From contig NC_091664.1 in the NCBI RefSeq assembly GCF_042453785.1, positions 29,188,501-29,252,500 of the forward strand: a stretch of 64,000 bases of DNA, given 5' to 3'. Positions 26,026 through 36,300 of the stretch are shown in pieces. The DNA is from Malus domestica. Taxonomy: Eukaryota; Streptophyta; Magnoliopsida; Rosales; Rosaceae. A model generated the notes under the pieces. The model was not told the DNA's origin and did not search any database. It saw nothing but the letters and a program-made list of their open reading frames with translations. Numbering within the stretch: the stretch's first letter is position 1; the number at the start of each line of letters is the position of its first letter. The position numbers were made by a program, and so were the translations under genes.

Positions 26026-27127
26026 CTCTCTCTCTCTCTCTAGCTCTCGCGCTCCCTGTGTATTTTCTCAGATTTTTCTCTGTAAATTGATTTTTTTTTT
26101 CATAAAAAAAAAAAATACAAAGAAAATAGATTTTGAGAGTGGATTATTGGGCTTATAGAATATGGGCTTGTTGTGGGTATGGAATAATTGGCCCATTGGG
26201 TGAACATATAACATTAGATCACCTCATAAAATAAAACTTAAAATATAAGCGTTAAACCCCCTTCCCAAATCATTTCCAACTATTGGACTAAAATAAGCTT
26301 TGAAGAGAAAATATATTTTTGGGTTAGATTCGTTCAGAAATTAAGTCTAGCTTAAATTATTCTGGACCCACCAAATTGTCATATTTCAAACTTTTCTTTT
26401 GTTTTTACTTATAATCCAACAGATGTGATCAAATCAGATCAAATTTAACGGTAAAGAAAATTTGACAGCCCAAAATCAAATCTAATGTCTAAAATATTTT
26501 TTTTTAAATCAAAATACACTTTATTTACCGAAATTTAAATATTTTTATATTAAAATGTTCATAAAGATAAATTATGATAATCTACATAAATTTTATTTTC
26601 AAAAAAAATAAGGCTAAAATCATCATTTAATAATCTCGGACTAAAATTTGAAGTCATAACTATTGGAGAAGAAAAGCAGTCTATGGGTTAGGACCAAGGA
26701 AGAAAATATCGGTAATATCGGAAATATTGGTAGTCCGAAAACATGAAAATATCGGGATAATATCGATATCGATAAAAATTACATGGAAACAACAGAAATT
26801 GTAAGAAAAACTTGGAAATTTTTATTGAAACTTTGCAGGATGTTTATTTAGTCAATTATCTATTAGTTTATCACAAAAAATTGGAAGGAAATGCATTGCA
26901 TGATGGATTTAACTGATTTAAGTTGATTATATAGCGAGCTGGCAAACATTGTAAGTGTAGAAAATATGTAGTAATTAATGAAATAAGTTTAAACACACCA
27001 TAATCATTTATATATAATGAATTAGTACAATATTTTACACTTTATACATTGTATGGTAAGATACATGAGTGACTTAGTATCACATAGAGTGAACATGGTG
27101 AGTAGTTCAAAAGTAGATACTTGAAAA

Positions 27128-27345
27128 GAAATTAATCAAATTTTAGTATGATGTAATTATTTGGACTTGATTTAAAATAGAAATTTATCATATATAATAT
27201 ATGTAACTGAAAAAAAATAATCAAATTTTAATATGATGTAATTATTTGGACTTGATTTAAAATAGAAATTTATCATATAGAATATATGTAACTGAAAAAA
27301 AATTAATCAAATTTTAATATGATGTAATTATTTGGACTTGATTTC
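27128..27345 (+). repeat. About 86-bp tandem repeat, 2.5 copies
   Basis: Units contain taatatgatgtaattatttg then gacttgatttaaaatagaaa and atttatcatatagaatatat. The first two are nearly identical; the third is cut after cttgattt. Confidence 0.8.
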
Positions 27346-27404
27346 TCTTTATACATATATTCTTCTTCCTATTTTCTAGTATTTCAGTTTAGTAAGTGAT
27401 TTTA

Positions 27405-27460
27405 AATTTCGGAGACGAAATTCTTTTAAGAGGGGTAGATTGTTACACCCACCCCCAATT
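27405..27460 (+). mobile_element. Polypurine tract and LTR-start remnant of a Ty3/gypsy element
   Basis: gagacgaaattcttttaaga then ggggtagattgttacaccc resembles the junction of internal region and 3' LTR in Tekay/Del-type chromovirus elements (GACGAAATT, purine tract, TGTTACACCC). No second LTR is visible. Based on motif recognition only. Confidence 0.4.
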
Positions 27461-27890
27461 TAAATTGTATTTTCACTAAGTTTGAGTTTATCTTGCTTTT
27501 AAAATTATTTTTAGATCTTAATAGGTGTGCCCAGGGGGCCCACCTTGCTTTTGTGTCCCCGTCTCTCTTTTCTCTCAGATCTCTCTTTTCCCTCACTCTC
27601 TCATCTCTACCGTGCTCTCTTTTTGCACTCTCTGCACTCTCTCCTTCTCCCCGTGAACCAACCCACACGCCACACCCTCACTTCCACACCACTTCAACGG
27701 CGACACCTCCTCATCACTCTCTGCACTCTCTCCTTCTCCCCGTGAACAACCCTCATTCTCCCTCTTCGCCCTCTCTGCACTCTCTGCATCTCTGCACTCT
27801 CTCCTTCTCCCCGTGAACAACCCACACCCTCACTTCCACACCACATCAACGGCGACACCACCTCATTGCCATCTCCGTCTCTACGTCTCT

Positions 27891-28034
27891 GTCTCTGCCT
27901 CGGTCTCTCCGTCTCCGTCTCTGCCTCGGTCTCTCCGTCTCCGTCTCTCCCTCGGTCTCTCCGTCTCCATCTCTGCCTCGGTCTCTCCGTCTCCGTCTCT
28001 CCCTCGGTCTCTCCGTCTTCGTCTCTCCCTCGAT
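27891..28034 (+). repeat. 26-bp CT-rich minisatellite, about 5.5 copies
   Basis: Unit gtctctgcctcggtctctcc then gtctcc, alternating with a variant with ctccctcgg. It is followed by a roughly 29-bp repeat around ttcttcgatctggtttctgg. Opens long artificial frames on both strands. Confidence 0.85.
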
Positions 28035-28125
28035 CTGGATCCTTCTTCTTCGATCTGGTTTCTGGATCCATCTTCTTCGATCTGGTTTCTGGATCCCTTT
28101 CTCACCTCCCGGCGGCGGCGACGAC

Positions 28126-28283
28126 GACGAATATCGCGATAATATCGCTAATATCGGTAATATCGCGATATTATCGATATTATCGCGATATTTTAAAGAT
28201 ATTTTATTTTTACTAAAAAAAATATCGCCGGGTCAAAAAAAACGATATTATCGGCGATATTTCGCCGATAATATCGATATTTA
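28126..28283. repeat. Dense TATCG/CGATA palindromic cluster
   Basis: Contains overlapping self-complementary units (atatcgcgataatatcgc, gatattatcgatattatcgc, cggcgatatttcgccgataa). The whole stretch can fold on itself repeatedly. It forms the right end of the copy-A insertion. Confidence 0.75.
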
Positions 28284-28740
28284 ATTCCTTAGGACATAAA
28301 TTTTTAAGCTTTATTCCTAAGTGTTATAAATGTTCTAATGGTGAAGAAATTTTTTTTTTATAAACACTCATTTTTTTTAGCACCATGTTAATTTATGTTA
28401 TTTGATTGTGTAGACAGAAAAACGAAAAAACGGATGTTAAAATAATTTTGATATAAATAGTTTCCAAGAAAAATTAAACTATTTTTCACAAGTTGGATAT
28501 ATAAGATTTGAAAACCAACTTTTCTTGGATCTTCCAGATCACTTAAGTTTGACCGTCCATAATAGATCGTGTGGCCAAAATAAATTCTCTCTCTTCAACT
28601 CGTCTTCCCTTTTAATTCTAGGCTCATATTTCGCAATGCATGTTATAGGCTCGATTATTGCCGTTTGTGAATTGTATGATGGTAGCCAAAGCAAGGTTAA
28701 AATGCAGTTATGAATCTTCCTAACTCTTGGAATGATAAAT

Positions 28741-30190
28741 TATCCTGGCAAACCCCCTTTATAAAAAATAAAAAGAAGATAAATTGTTTATGATTATGGT
28801 CCTTGTAACGTGCATGAAGTCCTACATTCTTGCTCCAAACTTCTTATTTTAATGCTCGGGAGAAAGCAACAAGCCAACAGCTAATTGTAGGCTTTGGATG
28901 ATACTAGCGAGTGACAATATATTTTTTTTTGGTGGCATTTTGATTGAGAGCAATCAAACTAGCAAATTCTATTAAAGAGAGAAATCAATCCAAATTTTAA
29001 GACAAGTTTTGAAAATTATTAAATAAAAACAAAACCAATAATGTTGCCGCTCCACATGCTTTGGACATCCGAAAGCCATATCACATGATTCACGCATGTA
29101 ATAGAAAATATCGTGTGTGGTGAATCATGATGAGCATAAAATTAATTATTTAATAATTTCATATTCCTAATATTGTCTCCAACCGAAGGGTCCAGAGGGC
29201 CAAAGGGCCAACCGGCTGGCCCAAAGCAATCAACCCTGGGCTGAGTCTGAATTTTCATTATTCCTATCAGTTATATCCGACAACATTGTACTTATTCCTG
29301 TCAGTTATATCCGACAAGCATGGTAGGCCAAAATTTCAAATACAACGTCTAGTTACTGTTGGATTCAATTTTTTTTTTTGGGCCAATTTTTTTTTTAATG
29401 AATTTAATTTTTGGTTTTTAAATTTAAGTTGTAATTTTTAAATATAAGTTGTAGTTTTTAAATTTAAGTTGTTGTTGTTTTTAAATTTAAGTTGTTGTAG
29501 TTTTTAATCTAAATAATAAATTATATTTAGCCCTATGAACCCTTTGGCTCTTGGTTGGAGACAGTTTTTTGTGACAGGGCTAAAACGAGCCCTTTGTTCC
29601 TTTGGCCCTTGGTTGGAGATGGAGACAAATATGATCATGTATTGTTCATTAAAATATTAATATCTTGGAGGACCAGAAGGCTAAAACAAACCTTCTGACC
29701 AGCCTTCAGTTGGAGATGGTCGTAAATTGTCATGGCAACAAGCCAACAGCTAATTATAAAAAAAAAAAAAAAAAAAAAAACCGAAGATAGATTGTTTATG
29801 ATTACGGTCCTTGTAACGTGCATGAAGTCCTACATTCCTGCTCCAAACTTCTTATTTTAATGCGCGGGAGAAAGCAACAAGCCAACAGCTAATTGTAGGT
29901 TTTGGATGATACTAGCAAGTGACTTTTTTGTTTTGTTTTGTCATTTTGATTGAGAGCAATCAATCTAGCAAACTCTCCTAAAGAGAGGAATCAAACCAAA
30001 TTCTAAGACAAATTTTGAAAATTATTAAACAGAAACAAAATAAAAGAATAAAATCATGTCCCCACTCCACATCCTTTGGACATCCGAAAGCCATATCACA
30101 TGATTCACGCATGTAATAGAAAATATTGTGTGTGGTGAATCATGATGAGCATAAAATTAATTATTTAATAATTTCATATGCCTAATACCA
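28741..30190 (+). repeat. Local tandem duplication upstream of AOP copy A, units about 985 bp apart
   Basis: A block with ggtccttgtaacgtgcatga, gaaagcaacaagccaacagc, ttttgattgagagcaatcaa and ccatatcacatgattcacgc occurs at 28785-29172 and again at 29800-30190, with a MITE between. The same arrangement is present in copy B (about 54360-54760 and 55385-55735), so it predates the large duplication. Confidence 0.8.
29173..29720. mobile_element. MITE with CTCCAACCGAAGG ends, copy A
   Basis: Left end gtctccaaccgaagggtc; right end ccttcagttggagatgg. Internal sub-terminal repeats of the same motif (ggttggagacag, ggttggagatgg). Length about 550 bp; the equivalent element in copy B is at 54761-55332. 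Confidence 0.55.
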
Positions 30191-30194
30191 CTGC

Positions 30195-30322
30195 CCAGCT
30201 ACTATATATCTATATCCATATATATCTCAACTCCATGCATCCTCATTCGACTCACTTAAACAGTTAAACTCACTCACATTCGCACACACCACGTTAGTGA
30301 CGATCAGTCGAGGAACTCAAGT
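30195..30322 (+). promoter_or_regulatory. AOP copy A proximal promoter and leader
   Basis: Contains TATA-like ctatatatctatatccatat about 110 bp before the ATG, then a CA/CT-rich leader. The 128 bp are identical to 55739-55866, while sequence further upstream has diverged. Confidence 0.55.
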
Positions 30323-33300
30323 ATGGGATCGGATTCCGAAACAGCGTCGCTAAAAATTCCTATCATTGATTTCACAAATAGTGGCAGTGACACCACGCCC
30401 GACCAAGTAAGACATGCACTTGAAGAGTACGGTTGTTTCGTGGCGGCGTATGACAGAGTTCCGGCTCAACTTGTTGACAAGGTGATGGCCCAGTCGAAGG
30501 ATCTGTTTGATTTGCCCACAGAAACCAAACTCAGCCACACTGGCGACGACGTACTCCGTGGATATATTGGACCAAGTCCTAGGCTTCCTTACTCCGAGAC
30601 CTTCGCGATTAGTCATGCTACAAGCTTCCAAGATGTGCAGAATTTCATGAACCTCGTGTGGCCTGCTGGCAAAGATAACTTCTGGTAATATTAATCAAAT
30701 TAATATATTATCGTTCGTGTTAATTTCTTATCACATATTTTACAGACATTCGAGTGGAACATGTATATATATATATATTTTTTTTTGGTTCGTTCGTGTA
30801 TATGTGACATAATATGGTTTTGAATTTGTTTGACTTCTATCTTCGGTTTAATTACTTTTTTTAATAATAAATGTGTGTAATATATGCATGTACATGTGCA
30901 GTGAAACTACTCACAGTTATGTGAAGTTGATAGAAGAGTTGGGTGAACGGGTGATGCGATTGTTGTTCGAAAGCTATGGTGTTGCAGCGAAGCACTATGA
31001 GTCCTTTGCTGCTTTCAATGACCACATTTTTCGATTAATCAAGTATAGAGAAATGAAAGACATCGACATCACTGGTACTAGTGTATGGTTTCCAAGCCAC
31101 ACCGACGCAAGCTTCATATCAATACTTTTCCAGCACCAAATTGGCGGTTTAGAAATCGAATCCAAGGATGGAACCTTTGTGGGTATTGACGCCTCACCTT
31201 GCCACTTCATAGTCTTCGCAGGAGATATGTTGCAGGTAAGCATGAGTTGATTGAAGAATAATGTTAGGGAGACCAAATTTGTAACTCAAATGATGTGTCA
31301 CAAATAAGAAATAAGCACGTTAATCAACATTTAAGCAATAATTCAATTATCAACATCCATATTATTTGGTTTACAAAACTTGGTTTAGAAATTTGATCTC
31401 CCTAACATTATAAGGGCCAAATTAGATATTTCTTTAAAGGGTGTGATATCCACACACTCTTTTTTATTTCTCACACACCTTTCTAATTTTCAACTGTCAG
31501 ATCAGATGGATTGAAGAAGATCAAATGACAGAAATTAAAAATGGTATATGGATAACACCCCAAATGAAAAAGACTAACGCTACGCTTACCACATTTGTCA
31601 TATCACATTTGTACAATCTCTCTAATAAAAGTACAGATAACACCCCGAATGAAAAAGACTAACGCTACACTTACCACATTTGTCATATCACATTTGTACA
31701 ATCTCTCTAATAAAAGTACGGCTCACCAACATATATGAGTTTCATCTCTATTAAAAAGATGATATTAAAGTGATATGGAAAAAGTAGTAAGAGTAATATT
31801 TTTGAATAAAAATGACCTATGTGGATGATATCATTATGACATCTGTTGATGCACAAAATCAGCGAAGACTTTGGTACAACAGAAAGTGTCAGGTTTTGTG
31901 ACCTTCGCTTGGTTGCTTCGGTCACTAGTGAGGATAAGTACGTAAATGAATAGAGACAGAGAAGCAAACACAGGATGTACGTGGTTCACCCAGATTGGCT
32001 ACGTCCACGGAGTAGAGGAGTTCTTATTAGTAGTGAAGGGCTTACACAAGTACAAAGGATCAAGCTCTCAATTTAGTGAGTTCTTGTGAATGATTTAACA
32101 CAAAATGGCATTAGGCAATATTGTGGGGGGATGACCCCTATTTATAGAAAAACTTGTAGCTTTGTCACATTGACATGTGTCATGTTATGATTGGTTCTTG
32201 ATGTTGACACGTGCTGCGCTCTGATTGGCTTCTAATCTTGACACGTGTTGAGTAGTGATTGGCCTCCTGGTCGGAGGGGAACTCTTCTGGGTCCTTGACA
32301 GTATAGCGTTGGCCGGTGCTCGGTAGTTTCGGGATTGGTCAAGTATGGTACAAACAGTGCTCCCCTAAGTTCCCGAGTGAGGGAAACTCCTCGGTTGGGG
32401 ACTTGCAAGATCCAATCCCTTGAGTAATCACGAAACTTCTAAGTACCGAAGTGTGGTCTGATCTTCATCTGCCCTTCTCTGGAAGTACCTTTCCTCCATC
32501 CGGGAATGGTGTATTTAGCTGATGTTGACGCACAAGGTAATGTATCAATTTCACTTGAAGCTTAGTTGTAGTTTCGGGCTTAGTCAAGTGTGATACAAAC
32601 CCTATAGTAGGAGTCCCCCAAGTCGCCGAGCTAGGAGATCTGCCGAAAGAGGTGACAGACAAGGTAAGCAGTCAAACTTCCAAGTAAGCAACCCAGGATC
32701 AGAGGTTTGACTTCGGCTTCCGGTTGATTGTTCTCCTTCTCCTTGTCTCTCATTCAACTGCCAGGATAAGGAGAAGCAAATGGATAAGAGATGATATGAG
32801 ATACTTTTGCTTTTGAAGAAGTAACTTTCCACAGGCTTATTCTTGAACTGTGCTGGAGGGTTTTCTGGTGCCCTTCAGAGTATAAGGCCGATTCAAAAAT
32901 TTGAGGGTCAAAACAAGTCCATCAAATCTAGAGTACGTTCGACCTTGATGATATGGGATACTTTTGCTGTTGACGGAATAATGAATGTGGTATGGAAAGG
33001 TGTCGTGCTGTAGTGATCTGTTTCAGCTCACCGTTGAACCTTCTGCTTCAATCTTTCGCATGGCAGAAGTGGTGTGCAACCTTTGCATTTAAATGGTCCT
33101 TCAGAACATTCCTTCATAGTGACTCAACCACGCTTGGCAGCTTCAGTGTAAAGAGCCAATATCTGATCAACTGTCATGAGGTATTTGCCGGTGGAATTCG
33201 TGACCTTGACAGCAGTTGAGGATGAGTACTCGAGAGCAATGCTAAGTAAGCAACCAGGCAAAGGCTCCAGGCAGTCAGTTCCAAATTGGAGGTTTGATTT

Positions 33301-36300
33301 CAGGTTCCGACTGACTGCTCTCTTTCTCCTTGTCCTGCAGGTGTGGACAAGGACAAAGACAAAGACAGGGAGAAAGCATGATATGGGATACTCTTGCTTT
33401 CGACCCTGATGATATGAGATACTCTTGTTCTTGGTGTGGCTTATTTGCTGAGGTATTATCGGGGGGAAATAAAGCTGAGTATTTCGAGAGGTTATGTTGA
33501 GGGTGCCTTTTCAAACGCGAGAAAGGGTTGAGCATTTTTGCAGGTTTGCCTGTCCGTTGAGGAGGGAGGTCAATGTATATAGGGATTTCCCAATAACAAG
33601 TAGTAATGCTATTCCTTTACCCTTCTTGGTCACAGCAATGTAGTGGGAGCTGCCAGCTTCACGTGTTTTAATTTTGTCAGAGCACTTTGAAAAAGTGGTA
33701 TGTGGTATCTGGAAAGCTGATATTACGTGTGGAGATTACAGACAAGCTTTATCTAAGGAAATCTGGCTCTCGAAGTTCTGAGAGTTGTGCCTCTTCGGTT
33801 TTCGAACAAGCAATCCCGTCGAGGATCTGACTCTCGAGATTCGGAAAGCGGTGCTACTCCGGTTTTTGAGAAAGTAATTATGTTGGGAGTTTTTTCTCGA
33901 ATGTGAGTAAAGGTTGGACGTTCTTGCCAACCTGTCTTGCCGCAAAACACGGAGGTCGACACACATAGGGACTTTCCAGTTGTCAAGCAGTGGTGCTGTT
34001 CCTTTACCCTTATGGGTAATAGTAGGGTAGCTGGAACTTCGAAATTCTCGTGCCTAAACTTTGTCAGAGATCTTTGACAAAGTTATATGTGGTACCCGAG
34101 GAGTTGATGGTGCATATGGAGAGCGGTGATTGATCAGTAAGATTCACGTGCTTTCTACTTCACCAGAAATCTTCGACAGATTGCCCGTAATTTCCGCAAA
34201 GCTGATTGTGCATGTGACAGGTGCTGACGAGGCTGCAAAAGCAGGTGCTTCTTCGATTTCTGAGATCGGCCCTCGTGGTCTCTGAGCAGCCCAGCTTTTG
34301 AGAAAGCAAACGCCTCTTCGATTTCTGAGATCGGCCCTCGTGGTCTCTGAGCAGCCCAGCTTTTGAGAAAGCAAACGCCTCTTCGATTTCTGAAGCTCCG
34401 TCGAGTGCAGATTTTTATAGAGGCTGGCATTAAGTTCCACAGCACACTTGAATCTCTACCAGTAGAAGCTCATTTCTTGCACTTCTAAGATCTTGATTTG
34501 TCTGACCTCTTCCTTCTTCAACACATTTGAAAATGTCTGGACCCTCCGACCGTCGTTTTGACTTGAACCTTGGAGAAGAGACAGCCACGCCTTCTCCAGA
34601 CAACATATGGCGCCCATCCTTCATATCCCCTACTGGTCCTCTTACCGTTGGGGATTCTGTGATGAAGAATGATATGACCGCTGCAGTGGTGGCCAGGAAC
34701 CTTCTCACTCCCAAAGATAACAGACTACTTTCCAAACGGTCTGATGAGTTGGCTGTTAAGGACTCTCTGGCTCTTAGTGTTCAGTGTGCAGGTTCTGTGT
34801 CTAATATGGCCCAACGCCTATTTGCTAGAACCCGCCAAGTTGAATCATTGGCTGCTGAAGTGATGAGTCTCAAACAGGAGATTAGAGGGCTCAAGCATGA
34901 GAATAAGCAGTTGCACCGGCTCGCCCATGACTATGCTACAAACATGAAGAGGAAGCTTGACCAGATGAAGGAATCTGATGGTAAGGTTTTACTTGATCAT
35001 CAGCGGTTTGTGGGTTTGTTCCAAAGGCATTTATTGCCTTCGTCCTCTGGGGCTGTACCTGGTAATGAAGCTTCAAATGATGAACCTCCAATGCCTCCTC
35101 CTTCTGGGGTTTTGTCAAGTACTGAGGCTCCGGATAACCACCCTCCGGTGCTTTCTCTTTCTGGGGCTCTACCGACTGCTGAGACTTCCCCTAAGCAACC
35201 TTTGTGAAGGCTCCCTTTTGTTTGTTTATTTTGACTCATGTATATGTACATATTTGTGGCTTATCGAAAATATTAATAAATAAGCTTTGCTTCATTTCAA
35301 CATATTGTGTTAAATACACCAAAGCCTTCTTCATAAAGTTCTTTGAATTTTTGCTTTTGTTGAAACCTGTATTATTGAAGCTTTGTGAGTGAAGCATGTA
35401 GTTTGAGGTAGTGTTCCCTTAATTTCCCGAGTGAGGAAAACTTCTCGGTTGGAAACTTGAAAAATCCAAGTCACTGAGTAGTCACGAACTTTTGAGTACC
35501 AAGGCGTAGTAGCATATGGTGGGAGTCCCCCAAGTCTCTAGTCGAGGGAGTTGACGAATGAGGTGTCTTGCGAATAGTCCATGGCGTAAGTACCAAAACT
35601 TCATTCTTTTGTTTTCTAAGTGGTAGCCCCGGACTTTTTCTTCATATATTTTGTTTATGAAGGTTGCTAGGCCCGAATAAGTGGAATTGCAGAAGGTGTA
35701 ACGGTTGGTAGCTGTTTTATGGAAAGCCATCTGACTACGATAGTCTTGCACATGATGACTATAGGGAGATACACACACATACTGCTATGATAGAGGGTGT
35801 AACCGTTGGTGCATTACAATCATAATGGAAGCATCACAATGATGGAAGCATCACAATGATGGAAGCATCACAATGATGAAAGCATCATAATGATGAAAAC
35901 ACCATAATGATGAAACATCATAATGATGTTTCTTTGGTGGAATTGGTTTTCATTTCCCCTAACAACCTGAATTGGTTTTCAATATAAGACCATCATCTGT
36001 AGCTCGAATCATAAAGTTGTCTTCATGAAAGTTGTTCTTTAATTCCTTAACTACAACATATCCAAATTTGAGAGCCATCAGATCAGTACAACTCTAGAAA
36101 TTCAGGTACGACGAGTGATTGTTCATCATTTGTCTGTCAACACGTCAGACCTGTTGTGAGCTTCAAAAATTCCATTTTCTCTTGCTTAGATCAACATACT
36201 TTCTTCATCGAAGTTGTTCCTTAACTTGTGAACTACAACATATCCAAAATTGAGATCCCTCGGAGCTGTATAACTCAAGAAATTCAGGTATGATGAATGA

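Larger units (their letters stand above)
26695..28288. mobile_element. TIR-like insertion with TATCG palindromic ends, 1594 bp
   Basis: Flanked by direct ttaggac at 26688-26694 and 28289-28295. Copy B of the duplication lacks the segment and has one related flank. Ends are loosely inverted (ggaagaaaatatcgg versus ggaattaaatatcg). The left 400 bp match the element at 14653-15160. The interior carries an 86-bp tandem repeat, an LTR-end-like motif, CT-rich minisatellites and a strongly palindromic right end. No transposase frame. A Mutator-like or unclassified TIR element is possible. Confidence 0.6.
26026..30322. other. Gap between TRAPPC6 copy A and AOP copy A; mostly repeats
   Basis: 26026-26250 is the TRAPPC6 upstream region with a CT-rich leader. 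26250-26690 is AT-rich unique sequence shared with copy B. 26695-28288 is a copy-A-only insertion. 28296-28740 is shared with copy B and contains a 62-codon open stretch (from 28525) without an ATG. 28741-30190 is an older local tandem duplication split by a MITE. Confidence 0.6.
31844..32356 (-). repeat. 3' LTR of the Tat-lineage element
   Basis: 513 bp; in element orientation starts TGTTTGTACC and ends GCATCAACA. TATA box ctataaataggg (reverse strand) near 32137-32148. Confidence 0.93.

Noticed and set aside
27493-28216. Long frames on both strands in the CT-rich region
   Set aside because: Produced by 26-bp repeats lacking stops; low-complexity S/L or R/E strings, no gene structure.
28525-28713. 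62-codon frame conserved at 54099-54287
   Set aside because: No ATG at the start. Several amino-acid-changing differences for so recent a duplicate and no family match. More likely non-coding.
35828-35930. CRISPR-like regularly spaced repeats
   Set aside because: Units are directly adjacent without unique spacers, inside a plant retroelement. It is a simple tandem repeat.
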